Shown: positions 26,598-34,450 of the stretch, in pieces
Layout: each line of letters begins with the position of its first letter
Position numbering within the stretch: the stretch's first letter is position 1
From: Mesorhizobium sp. CU3
Lineage (GTDB): Bacteria; Pseudomonadota; Alphaproteobacteria; Rhizobiales; Rhizobiaceae
DNA length: 64,000 nt
Reading direction: 5' to 3'
Assembly: GCF_006442965.1 (NCBI RefSeq)
Contig: NZ_VFWX01000010.1
Location: 1 to 64,000, forward strand
Position numbers and translations under genes: made by a program
Notes under the pieces: generated by a model
Databases searched by the model: none
The model's input: only the letters and a program-made list of their open reading frames with translations
Told to the model about the DNA's origin: nothing

Positions 26598-26831
26598 ATG
26601 ATGAACCGTTTTGAAGGCCCGGGCGGCCGGGAAGCCAGGATCCGTTACCTCGACGGCGACTTCCAGGTCACCAGCCCGGGTTCGTTCGTGCGTTGCGCGG
26701 TGACGGGCGAGAACATCCCGCTGGACGAGCTCAAATACTGGAGCGTCGCCCGCCAGGAGCCCTACGCCAACGCGACCGCCTCGCTGCGCCGCGAAATCGA
26801 GATGCATCCGGAACTGCGCAAGCGCGGCTAG
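26598..26831 (+). CDS. DUF2093 domain-containing protein
   Basis: This 77-aa protein matches the small alphaproteobacterial DUF2093 family over its full length: the core is ARIRYLDGDFQVTSPGSFVRCAVTGENIPLDELKYWSV, with a single Cys in a zinc-ribbon-like VxCAVTG turn. Family function is unknown. In many rhizobia it sits next to lipid A genes, as here, convergent with lpxK. The start could also be the second Met. Confidence 0.9.
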   Translation: MMNRFEGPGGREARIRYLDGDFQVTSPGSFVRCAVTGENIPLDELKYWSVARQEPYANATASLRREIEMHPELRKRG

Positions 26832-26859
26832 GCCCTCTTCCTCGCCATCGAACGGAAGA

Positions 26860-27888
26860 TCACCCACGCATCTTGCGCTGGCGCCAGGCGTCGAGCGTCT
26901 CGTCGATGATCCGTTCCGGCACATGGTCGAGCTCGAACTTTGCCTCGATGTCGAGCACGTCCAGCTGCTCCAGGAAACCTGCCGGCGTCGTGCCGTGGCG
27001 CAGCCGCGCGGCGTCCTTGGCGGTTGTGACGAGACGCAGGCCCTCGCGCCGCGCCAAAGCCAACAGGTCGCCGAGCTCGTCTTGAGCGTAGAAATGATGG
27101 TCCGGGAAGGGTCGCGACAGCACTACCTCGCCACCGGCGCCGCGCACCGTGTCGAAGAATTTTTCCGGATGGCCGATACCGGCAAAGGCCAGATAGCGGC
27201 CGCCGGCAAAGCGCGCGGCATCCGCCGGCTCGACATGCGCGAGAAAGATCGGCCGGCCGGCGCGCGCCGCCTGGCGCACCACGCCGTCGGCGGCTGCCCC
27301 CTCGCCCATCTTCAGCATGCCGCTGGTGAAGACCAGCTGGTCGACGACCTTGGCCCTGAGCGGCCCGCCCGGAATGACGCGGCCATTGCCGACGCCGAAG
27401 CGGGCATCGACCACGACCAGCGCGTAGTCGATATGGATGCGCGCCGACTGGAAGCCGTCATCCATGATCAGGAAATCGCAGCCATGCTCTTCGATCAGAA
27501 GCCTGGCGCCGGCGGCGCGGTTGGCCGTCACCGCGACCGGCGCATGCTCGGCCAGCAGCAGCGGCTCGTCGCCGACATGCTTGGCGGCATCGTGATGCGC
27601 ATCGACGACATGCGGCCTGGCAAACGAGCCGCCATGGCCGCGCGACAGGAAGCCGGGGGTGAGTTGCATGCGTTTGGCCTGCCTGGCCAGGGCGATCGCC
27701 ACCGGCGTCTTGCCGCTGCCTCCGACGGTGAGATTGCCGACGCAAAGCACGGGTGCTGCGACCTTCTCGCGCGGCGCATGCCGCATGCGGCGGCCGGCAA
27801 CCATGCCGTAGACCGCCGATACGGGCGACAAGGCGAACACGCGCCAATCCGGCTTCTCCCACCAGAAGGGGGGCGCCTCGCTGGTCAT
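26860..27888 (-). CDS. lpxK: Tetraacyldisaccharide 4'-kinase
   Basis: LpxK phosphorylates the lipid A disaccharide at the 4' position at the inner membrane. The 342-aa length is usual. It has the Walker A segment VGNLTVGGSGKTPVAIAL (about residues 50-66), an upstream membrane-associating helix (FALSPVSAVYGMVAGRRMR) and the Walker B-like FLIMDDGFQ near 170. The start at 27888 (MTSEAPPFWWEKPDW) is chosen by family N-terminus. The upstream ORF extension reads into the 27916-27963 palindrome. It is the last gene of the pmbA-cysQ-DUF4170-DUF374-waaA-lpxK operon. Confidence 0.96.
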   Translation of the reverse strand: MTSEAPPFWWEKPDWRVFALSPVSAVYGMVAGRRMRHAPREKVAAPVLCVGNLTVGGSGKTPVAIALARQAKRMQLTPGFLSRGHGGSFARPHVVDAHHDAAKHVGDEPLLLAEHAPVAVTANRAAGARLLIEEHGCDFLIMDDGFQSARIHIDYALVVVDARFGVGNGRVIPGGPLRAKVVDQLVFTSGMLKMGEGAAADGVVRQAARAGRPIFLAHVEPADAARFAGGRYLAFAGIGHPEKFFDTVRGAGGEVVLSRPFPDHHFYAQDELGDLLALARREGLRLVTTAKDAARLRHGTTPAGFLEQLDVLDIEAKFELDHVPERIIDETLDAWRQRKMRG

Positions 27889-27915
27889 AGCGCGGTGCCC
27901 GCGCGCCCTGGTTCG

Positions 27916-27963
27916 GCGCATGATCCTTTCCAAAAATCGGGTCCGATTTTTGGGGTCATGCGC
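27916..27963. repeat. Rhizobial palindromic repeat between waaA and lpxK
   Basis: GCGCATGA (27916-27923) and TCATGCGC (27956-27963) form the outer arms. CAAAAATCGG and CCGATTTTTG form the inner stem. This is the common Mesorhizobium-type extragenic palindrome with its AAAA-C/TTTTT core. It touches the waaA stop codon and lies inside an operon, so it would fold in the mRNA and could modulate downstream lpxK levels. Confidence 0.75.
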
Positions 27964-29279
27964 TAGCGTCCGTTGGCGCCCTTAAGGCGCGACTTGACGA
28001 CCAGCGGCTGGATGTAGGGCTCGAGCGATTTCAGCGTGCGGGCAAGCGCGCCGCGCATCTCGTCGACCGTGGCGGCACCGGCCGCCATCATCTCATGGCG
28101 CGCCGCCTCGTTGGTCAAAAGGAAATTGACGGCGCCGGTCAGCATGTCGCGGTCGCGCACCAGCTTGGCGCCGCCGCTGTCGAGCAGGCGCTGATAGGCC
28201 TCGCGGAAATTCTGGACGTTGCGGCCGGCCAGCACCGCGGTATCGAGCATCGCCGGCTCCAGCGGGTTCTGCCCGCCTTCGGAGGTCAGTGAGCGGCCGA
28301 CGAAAGCGATCTCGGTCAATCGGAGATAGAGACCCATCTCGCCGATCGTGTCGCCAAGGAAGATATCGGTGTCGGGCGTGATGCGCTCGCCCTTGCTGCG
28401 CCGCGCGACCTTCAGCCCCATGCCGGAAATCTCGGCGGCAAGGGCGTCGGCGCGGTCGGGGTGACGCGGCACGATGATGGTCAGCAAGCCGGGGTGGCGC
28501 CTGTGCAGGCTGGCATGGACCTCGGCCGCCACGACCTCCTCGCCGTCATGGGTGGAAATCGCCGCCCAGGTCGGGCGCCCGCCGACCTGGCGCTGCAGGC
28601 CGGCCAGAGCGCGTTCGTCGACCGGCGGCGGGTTGGTGTCGACCTTGAGATTACCCGACACGGTGACGGGACGCGCGCCCAGAGCGCGAAAACGTTCGCC
28701 GTCGACATCCGACTGGGCAATGACATGGGCGAGGTTTTCGAACAGCGCTTCGGCGACCCCGGAGCGCTTCTTCCAGGAGGTGAAGGAGCGGTCGGAAAGC
28801 CGACCGTTGACCAGTACCTGCGGCACGTTGCGGGCGCCGAGCTCCAGAATGGTCATCGGCCAGATTTCCGATTCGGCGATGATCGCCAATTCCGGGCGCC
28901 AATGGTCGAGGAAACGGCTGACCGCCGGCTTGAGGTCGAGCGGCACATATTGGTGGATGATGCGGTCGCCGAGACGTTCGTCTGCGACCTTGGCCGACGT
29001 CACCGTGCCGGTCGTCAGCACGATGTTGACGCCATAGTCGAGAATCGATTCGACCAACGGCACGACAGCAATCGTCTCGCCGACGCTCGCGGCATGGATC
29101 CAGATCACCGGCCCTTCCGGGCGCGGCCGGCCGGCGACGCCGTAGCGCTCGCGGCGGCGGACTCGGTCCTCCTTGCCGCGCGAGGCGCGCCAGGCGACAT
29201 AGGGGCCGATCAATGGATAGGCGGCGGCCCCGGCATAGCGGTAGGCCGTCAGCGCGGCACGCGCCCAGCGCTCGCTCAT
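27963..29279 (-). CDS. waaA: 3-deoxy-D-manno-octulosonic acid transferase
   Basis: WaaA (KdtA, GT30) adds Kdo to lipid A precursors at the inner membrane. The 438-aa protein has an N-terminal membrane anchor (ALTAYRYAGAAAYPLIGPYVAWR) and the conserved catalytic-Glu region RRRERYG near residue 43. IWIHAASVGETIAVVPLV (about 57-74) and the C-terminal GRSLTSEGGQNPLEPAM (about 330-346) are GT30 hallmarks. The start at 29279 overlaps the DUF374 stop (ATGA coupling). The ORF continues upstream to 29987 only by reading the DUF374 gene out of frame. Confidence 0.96.
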   Translation of the reverse strand: MSERWARAALTAYRYAGAAAYPLIGPYVAWRASRGKEDRVRRRERYGVAGRPRPEGPVIWIHAASVGETIAVVPLVESILDYGVNIVLTTGTVTSAKVADERLGDRIIHQYVPLDLKPAVSRFLDHWRPELAIIAESEIWPMTILELGARNVPQVLVNGRLSDRSFTSWKKRSGVAEALFENLAHVIAQSDVDGERFRALGARPVTVSGNLKVDTNPPPVDERALAGLQRQVGGRPTWAAISTHDGEEVVAAEVHASLHRRHPGLLTIIVPRHPDRADALAAEISGMGLKVARRSKGERITPDTDIFLGDTIGEMGLYLRLTEIAFVGRSLTSEGGQNPLEPAMLDTAVLAGRNVQNFREAYQRLLDSGGAKLVRDRDMLTGAVNFLLTNEAARHEMMAAGAATVDEMRGALARTLKSLEPYIQPLVVKSRLKGANGR

Positions 29280-30061
29280 TTGTCGCCATCCACGAGGCGA
29301 TAAGCCTCGGCCGTGGCGGCGTTGAGCGAATCGGTCACCTCCCGGCGCTTGCGCTCCATCTCTTCCTCGCCGGCGTCGGCCGGTACAAAGACCGGCGTGC
29401 CGACAACGACCGCGGAGCGGCCGAAGGGCAGGTTGATGGTGGTCTTGTCCCAGCTCCTTTCCAGCACCTTGCGGCGGCTGGTGGTGATAGCGGCGGGCAG
29501 GATCGGCCGGCCGGACAGCCGTGCCAGGAGCACGATGCCCAGGCCGGCGTCGCGCGGCGTGCCGTGCGGAATGTCGGCGATCATCGCCACATTCTTGCCG
29601 GCCGTCAGCGCTTTCTTGAGCGCGATCAGGGCCTTGGCACCACCCTTGTCGAGATGCCTGGCGTTTTCGCGCCCGCCCGAACCGCGCACCGCCTCGATGC
29701 CGAATTTTTCGATCATCAGCGCCTGAAGCTCGGCATCGGCGCTGCGCGAAACCATGGCGACCAGCGGCCGGCCCTTCGGGTAGTAGGCCGGGGTGAGAAG
29801 ATGCTGGCCGTGCCAAAGCGCGATGATGCCGGGTTCCAGATGCGCATAGGCGCCGCCGGCAACCTGGGTCGAGCCTTTGACCAGCGGGCTGGTCACGCGA
29901 ATCAGACGCACGAACCAGGCGAACAGGCCGGCGATGAAGCTCTTGACGAAACCCGACTGCGCCAACGGCTCGCGGATGCGGCGCCACCAGGTGCGCGTCC
30001 CGCCGCTCCTGGCGGAACGAGTTGTCGCCCCTTTCACCGCGTCATGCTCCATCGAGGTCAA
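29276..30061 (-). CDS. Lysophospholipid acyltransferase family protein (DUF374)
   Basis: This 261-aa protein has the DUF374/PF04028 pattern. The acyltransferase-like WHGQHLLTPAYYPKGRPLVAMVSRSADAELQ segment spans about residues 83-113. GSGGRENARHLDKGGAKALIAL and DIPHGTPRDAGLGIVLLA follow. An N-terminal hydrophobic stretch (FIAGLFAWFVRLIRV) suggests inner-membrane attachment. It overlaps waaA at its 3' end and DUF4170 at its 5' end by 4 nt each. Membership of a lipid A operon suggests a lipid A or phospholipid acylation role; the exact substrate is not established. Confidence 0.9.
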   Translation of the reverse strand: MTSMEHDAVKGATTRSARSGGTRTWWRRIREPLAQSGFVKSFIAGLFAWFVRLIRVTSPLVKGSTQVAGGAYAHLEPGIIALWHGQHLLTPAYYPKGRPLVAMVSRSADAELQALMIEKFGIEAVRGSGGRENARHLDKGGAKALIALKKALTAGKNVAMIADIPHGTPRDAGLGIVLLARLSGRPILPAAITTSRRKVLERSWDKTTINLPFGRSAVVVGTPVFVPADAGEEEMERKRREVTDSLNAATAEAYRLVDGDK

Positions 30062-30303
30062 CCGGAGGCCTTCGATTCTGGATCGAGCAGACGATGCAGA
30101 TGAACGACGAAATAACGCATATGAGCATTGTCGACGCTGGCCTGCGCCTTGGATTTCCAGGCGGTGAGCGCCGACTGGTAGTCCGGATAGATACCGACAA
30201 TGTCGAGCGCGTCGAGATCGCGGAACTCGTTGTCGCCAAGCTTCTTCAGCTCACCGCCGAAAACCAGGTGCAAAAGCTGTTTCTTTCCGTCTTCCGCGGC
30301 CAT
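30058..30303 (-). CDS. DUF4170 domain-containing protein
   Basis: This 81-aa soluble protein matches the DUF4170 family along its length: KQLLHLVFGGELKKLGDNEFRDLDALDIVGIYPDYQSALTAWKSKAQASVDNAHMRYFVVHLHRLLDP in pattern. It keeps the conserved Gly-Gly-Glu-Leu and the closing RYFVVHLHRL. Function is unknown. The start at 30303 has AAGGAT 5 nt upstream; the ATG seven codons earlier lacks a ribosome site. It is translationally coupled to DUF374 and sits between cysQ and the lipid A genes, an order conserved in rhizobia. Confidence 0.88.
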   Translation of the reverse strand: MAAEDGKKQLLHLVFGGELKKLGDNEFRDLDALDIVGIYPDYQSALTAWKSKAQASVDNAHMRYFVVHLHRLLDPESKASG

Positions 30304-30377
30304 GCCGATCCTTCGCACACTCATGAATTCGTGACAGGTCTAGACCAAAGCGGCCGGTTTTGGAACTGCCGACCGCC

Positions 30378-31187
30378 TCACCCTTCGTCAAGCCCGGCAA
30401 GGACGCCGGTCAGCACGCCGAGCAGTTCGCCGCTGCCGGCCGCAAGTGCGCCGTGGTTGATCACCTCGCCGGCATAGCGCGGCCGCTTGCCGGTGCGGTC
30501 AAGCAGGGCGCCGCCCGCTTCGTTGAGGATCAGGTCGGCGGCCGCGATGTCCCAGTCATGCGCGCTCGGCTTGACGAAGGTGGCATCGAGCTTGCCGGCG
30601 GCGATCATCGCCAGCCGGTAGGCGAGCGAGGGAATGTAGGCGGTGCGGCGCAGCCTGCTTTGCCAGGGTTCCGGCACAAGATCGACCAGCGGCTTCGGGC
30701 CGCCGATGTCGACGTCCGGCCCAAGCGGCCGCACATGGATCGGCTTGTCGTTGAGATAGGCGCCCTCGCCCGGCAGCGCCCAATAGGTCTCGCGTTTCGC
30801 GGGGCATTCCAGCACGCCGGCCAGCGAACGGCCGTCCTCGACCACGGCGACGCTGACGCACCAGGAATGCAGGCCGTCGAGAAAGCCGCGCGTGCCGTCG
30901 ATCGGATCGACGACGAAAGTGCGGCGCGCCGAAAGGCGGGCATGGTCGTCGGCGGTTTCTTCCGACAGCCAGCCATAGTCCGGGCGCGCCTTGAGCAGGG
31001 TTTCGCGCAGATAGGCGTCCGCCGCATGATCGGCCTCGCTGACCGGCGAGGTGCCGCCCTTCATCCACACCTGCGGGTTATTGCCGAAATAGCGCATGGC
31101 GATGAGGCCGGCTTCGCGGGCGGCCTCGCGCAGCAAGGCAAGGTCCTCACGGGCCTCGGTCAGGTTGATTGCATCAAGCTCCGGCAA
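30378..31187 (-). CDS. cysQ: 3'(2'),5'-bisphosphate nucleotidase / inositol monophosphatase family
   Basis: This 269-aa enzyme of the Mg-dependent FIG superfamily probably hydrolyses 3'-phosphoadenosine 5'-phosphate from sulfate assimilation. Metal ligands are visible in SEADHAAD (about residue 50), LSEETADD (about 75), the hallmark DPIDGTRGF (about 95-103) and SAHDWDIAAADLILNEAGG (about 208). CysQ is favoured over a generic inositol phosphatase because of the length and the standard rhizobial operon position after pmbA. It overlaps the pmbA 3' end by 14 nt. Confidence 0.88.
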   Translation of the reverse strand: MPELDAINLTEAREDLALLREAAREAGLIAMRYFGNNPQVWMKGGTSPVSEADHAADAYLRETLLKARPDYGWLSEETADDHARLSARRTFVVDPIDGTRGFLDGLHSWCVSVAVVEDGRSLAGVLECPAKRETYWALPGEGAYLNDKPIHVRPLGPDVDIGGPKPLVDLVPEPWQSRLRRTAYIPSLAYRLAMIAAGKLDATFVKPSAHDWDIAAADLILNEAGGALLDRTGKRPRYAGEVINHGALAAGSGELLGVLTGVLAGLDEG

Positions 31188-32517
31188 GGGTCATCCCCTC
31201 GATGAGCAGCGTTGGCGCGGCGGTGCCGAAATTGCGGTCAAGATCGCTTGCCGGCACCATGTTGAGGAACATGGTCTTCAGGTTGGAAGCGATCGTCACC
31301 TCGGCCACCGGATAGGTGAGCGCGCCGTTCTCGATCCAGAAACCGGAAGCGCCGCGGCTGTATTCGCCGGTCACCATGTCGACGCCCTGGCCGAACACTT
31401 CGGTGACGTAGAAGCCGCTCTTCAGCGAGCCGATCAGGTCCTCCGGCGCGCGCTCGCCGGGTTCGATGGCGAGGTTGGTGGAGGACGGCGAAACGGACGA
31501 GCCGCTACGCGAGCCGCGCCCGTTGGTGACAAGGCCGAGCTCGCGCGCGGCTGAAGTCGACAGGAACCAGTGGTTGAGCACGCCCCTCTCGACCATCAGA
31601 AGTTTTTCGCCCTCGACACCTTCACCATCGAAGGGCCGCGAGGCCTGGCCGCGACGTCGCAAAGGCTCGTCGGTGACGGTGATGGCGGCCGAGGCCACCC
31701 GCTTGCCCATCATGTCGCGCAGAAAGCTCGTCTTGCGGGCGACGGAGGCGCCGTTGATGGCTCCGGCAAGATGGCCGGCGATGCCGCGCGCGACGCGCGG
31801 ATCGAACACGACGTCGACCGGCCCGGTCGCGGCCTTGCGCGCGCCAAGGCGGCGCACGGCGCGCTCGCCGGCCTTGCGGCCGATGTCTTGCGGCGTGTCG
31901 AGGTCGGAAAAATGCTGGTGGGAGGAATATTCATAGTCGCGCTCCATGCCGGTGCCCTCGCCGGCGATGACGCTAGTCGAGCGCGAGAAGCGCGAGGCGA
32001 CATACTGGCCGACGAAACCCGCCGAGGTGGCAAGCACCAGGCCGCCAAAACCCGCTCCCGCGCTGCTGCCTGCCGAGTTGGTGACGCCCTTGACCGCCAA
32101 TGCAGCAGCTTCGGCGGCAAGGGCCGCGTCCTTCAGCTGATCGGCCGAAATCTCGGTCGGATCGAACAGGTCGAGATCGCGCAGATTGCGGGCCAGCAGC
32201 GCCGGATCAGCAAGGCCCTGGAACGGATCTTCGGGCGAAACCCTGGCCATGGCCACGGCGCGCCCGGCGAGCGCCTTCGGATCGGACGCGGCGGTCGCCG
32301 AGACGCTGGCGACGCGCTGGCCGACGAAGACGCGCAGCGAGACATCCTCGCTCTCCGCCGATTCGGTGGCCTCGACCTTGCCCAGCCTAACCGAAACGCC
32401 GGCCGAGCGGCCGCGCACGGCGACGGCGTCGGCGGCATCGGCGCCGGCGCGCTTGGCGGCCTCGACGAGGGCTGCGACGCGATCGGTCAGTTTCGCTGCG
32501 TCGAGCTTATCGGTCAT
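31174..32517 (-). CDS. pmbA: PmbA/TldE family metalloprotease subunit
   Basis: This 447-aa protein is the PmbA (TldE) partner of the TldD/TldE peptidase, which processes microcins and degrades some unfolded peptides. It lacks the HExxxH zinc motif carried by TldD, as expected for the PmbA side. Family blocks seen are AGSSAGAGFGGLVLATSAGFVG, VDVVFDPRVARGIAGHLAGAINGASVARKTSF and NGRGSRSGSSVSPSSTNL. It is the first gene of the six-gene envelope operon. No tldD gene is in the window. The link to lipid A genes is a genome-context habit of rhizobia and not a demonstrated function. Confidence 0.93.
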   Translation of the reverse strand: MTDKLDAAKLTDRVAALVEAAKRAGADAADAVAVRGRSAGVSVRLGKVEATESAESEDVSLRVFVGQRVASVSATAASDPKALAGRAVAMARVSPEDPFQGLADPALLARNLRDLDLFDPTEISADQLKDAALAAEAAALAVKGVTNSAGSSAGAGFGGLVLATSAGFVGQYVASRFSRSTSVIAGEGTGMERDYEYSSHQHFSDLDTPQDIGRKAGERAVRRLGARKAATGPVDVVFDPRVARGIAGHLAGAINGASVARKTSFLRDMMGKRVASAAITVTDEPLRRRGQASRPFDGEGVEGEKLLMVERGVLNHWFLSTSAARELGLVTNGRGSRSGSSVSPSSTNLAIEPGERAPEDLIGSLKSGFYVTEVFGQGVDMVTGEYSRGASGFWIENGALTYPVAEVTIASNLKTMFLNMVPASDLDRNFGTAAPTLLIEGMTLAGA

Positions 32518-32701
32518 GCGGTTGTTCCTGTTTGTTCGAGCAATCGGTCAAAGCGAACCCTGCCGGCGCGATCTATCGATGCCCTCGCGGCACCATCTAT
32601 TGTTCCCCCAACGCTAGTGCAATGGCGGATGCGGCAATCTCAAGGCAATCGCGGTGGTTCGAGCTAGATGCTTATCGCAGCGGCATCAAATCGAAGGGAG
32701 G

Positions 32702-33745
32702 TTAGCCCGCGACCGGCGCCCAGATGACGTCGTCGATCCTGGCGGCGCCGGTCGCCAGCATCACCAGCCGGTCGAAACCAAGCGCCGAGCCGCTGGCCTG
32801 CGGCATCACAGCCAGGGCGGCGAGGAAATCCTCATCGAGCGGATAGCGCTCGCCATAGACGCGCTCCTTCTCGTCCATCTCGGCCACGAAGCGGCGGCGC
32901 TGCTCGCTCGCGTCGGTGAGCTCGCCAAAGGCATTGGCGAGCTCGACGCCGCAGCAATAGAGCTCGAAGCGCTCGGCGACGCGCGGATCGTCCGCGCTAG
33001 GCCGGGCGAGCGCGGCTTCCGAGACGGGATAGCCATAGAGGATGGTCGCCCGCCCCTGCCCCAGTTCCGGCTCGACCTTTTCCACCATCACGCGGCTGAA
33101 AAGGTCAGCCCAATTGTCGTCGGGCGCGGTGCGCAGGCCGGCCCGGACCAGACCGGCATGCAAGGTCTCGCGATCCGTGCTGCCGTCGGCGGAGACGGTC
33201 GCCAGAAGGTCTATACCGGCGTAGCGGGTAAAGGCTTCCGCGACGCTCAGTCGCTCCGGCTCGGCGAATGGATCGGCCTCGCGGCCCCGAAAGGCGAAGC
33301 TCTTGGCGCCGGCCTTTTCCGCCGTCAGCGCCAGGAACTGCCCGCAATCGGCCATCAGGCTCTCATAGGTCTCGCCGACCCGATACCATTCGAGCATGGT
33401 GAATTCCGGATGATGCAGCGGGCCGCGCTCGCGGTTGCGGTAGACGGCGCCGAGGCTGAAGATGCGCTTCTCGCCGGCGGCGAGCAGCTTCTTGCAGGCG
33501 AATTCCGGCGAGGTGTGGAGATAGAGCGGCCAGCGCGACGCATCAGACGCGATCGCCTCGGTGGCGAAGGCGGCAAGATGCGCCTCGTTGCCTGGCGAAA
33601 CCTGCAGCGCGGAGGTCGTCACCTCGACGAAATCGCGCTCGGCGAACCAGCCGCGCAGTGCGGCCGCGATGGCGTTGCGCGCCATCAGCCGGGGCCGACG
33701 ATCGGCATGGATATCGGGCGTCCACCAGGGTGAAGCGGCGGTCAT
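32702..33745 (-). CDS. epmA: Elongation factor P lysyltransferase (EpmA/PoxA/GenX)
   Basis: EpmA is a truncated class II lysyl-tRNA synthetase homologue that attaches (beta-)lysine to EF-P. The 347-aa length fits, with no anticodon-binding domain. Class II motifs are present: motif 2 [22 protein letters not shown] (about residues 103-124) and motif 3 [15 protein letters not shown] near residue 325. [16 protein letters not shown] lies between them. The start at 33745 ([20 protein letters not shown]) matches the family. It is divergent from efp, its substrate, and no epmB (lysine 2,3-aminomutase) is adjacent. Confidence 0.95.
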   Translation of the reverse strand: MTAASPWWTPDIHADRRPRLMARNAIAAALRGWFAERDFVEVTTSALQVSPGNEAHLAAFATEAIASDASRWPLYLHTSPEFACKKLLAAGEKRIFSLGAVYRNRERGPLHHPEFTMLEWYRVGETYESLMADCGQFLALTAEKAGAKSFAFRGREADPFAEPERLSVAEAFTRYAGIDLLATVSADGSTDRETLHAGLVRAGLRTAPDDNWADLFSRVMVEKVEPELGQGRATILYGYPVSEAALARPSADDPRVAERFELYCCGVELANAFGELTDASEQRRRFVAEMDEKERVYGERYPLDEDFLAALAVMPQASGSALGFDRLVMLATGAARIDDVIWAPVAG

Positions 33746-33874
33746 AGGCAGGAAAATCGCGCGCAAGACTGGCGGTTCGGCGCGAGATGCGCTACGGCGC
33801 ACGCGATGGCCGCCGTCGCCGCTTCGTGGAAATCGACGCTCGCAGGCCGAAAAACTCGAACGGGATCGAACATC

Positions 33875-34444
33875 GTGGTCAAGGTCATCGCCAGCTCCTT
33901 ACGCAAAGGCAACGTCGTCGATAAGGACGGCAAGCTCTATGTCATCCTCTTTGCCGAAAACATCCACCCTGGCAAGGGCACGCCGGTGACCCAGCTCGAT
34001 ATGCGCCGCATCGGCGACGGCGTGAAAGTCTCGGAACGCTACCGCACGACCGAAATGGTCGAGCGCGCCTATGTCGAGGAGCGCGAGCACACCTTCCTCT
34101 ATTCCGACGGCGAAGGGTTTCACTTCATGAACCCGGAAAGCTACGACCAGGTCGTGGCTTCGGAAGCCGTGGTCGGCGACTTCGCACCCTATCTGCTGGA
34201 AGGCATGGCCGTGCAGCTGGCGCAGTTCAACGGCGTGCCGATCTCGCTGGTGCTGCCGCAGCGCGCCACCTTCGAGGTGGTGGAGACCGAGCCGGTCACC
34301 AAGGGCCAGACGGCGTCGTCATCCTACAAGCCGGCGATACTCTCCAATGGTGTGCGCACCGCGGTGCCGCCGCATATTTCGGCCGGCACGCGCATCGTGG
34401 TGATGACGGCCGACGGCTCCTATGTCGAGCGCGCCAAGGACTGA
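33875..34444 (+). CDS. efp: Elongation factor P
   Basis: EF-P rescues ribosomes stalled at proline runs. From a GTG at 33875 the protein is 189 aa ([20 protein letters not shown]). This places the loop Lys of HPGKGTPV exactly at residue 34, the site modified by EpmA. That numbering supports the GTG over an in-frame ATG at 33806. Domains II and III follow ([14 protein letters not shown] segment, then [22 protein letters not shown]) and end in the conserved [19 protein letters not shown]. It is divergent from epmA and nearly touches the convergent TPR gene at 34451. Confidence 0.96.
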   Translation: MVKVIASSLRKGNVVDKDGKLYVILFAENIHPGKGTPVTQLDMRRIGDGVKVSERYRTTEMVERAYVEEREHTFLYSDGEGFHFMNPESYDQVVASEAVVGDFAPYLLEGMAVQLAQFNGVPISLVLPQRATFEVVETEPVTKGQTASSSYKPAILSNGVRTAVPPHISAGTRIVVMTADGSYVERAKD

Positions 34445-34450
34445 TCCGCG

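Noticed and set aside
28000..29987. Single 674-aa ORF covering waaA and the DUF374 region
   Set aside because: Its first half is the DUF374 gene read in the wrong frame; waaA begins at 29279.
30378..31187. Generic inositol monophosphatase instead of CysQ
   Set aside because: The motif set fits both; length and rhizobial operon position favour CysQ, so the generic call was set aside with moderate certainty.
32622..32705. Tiny 27-codon ORF (ATG to TAG) between pmbA and epmA
   Set aside because: It is short, has no recognisable family, and overlaps the convergent epmA stop. Too little evidence to call a gene.
33806..33874. ATG start for EF-P at 33806
   Set aside because: It would add 23 residues and move the modified lysine away from position 34; the GTG at 33875 fits the family exactly.
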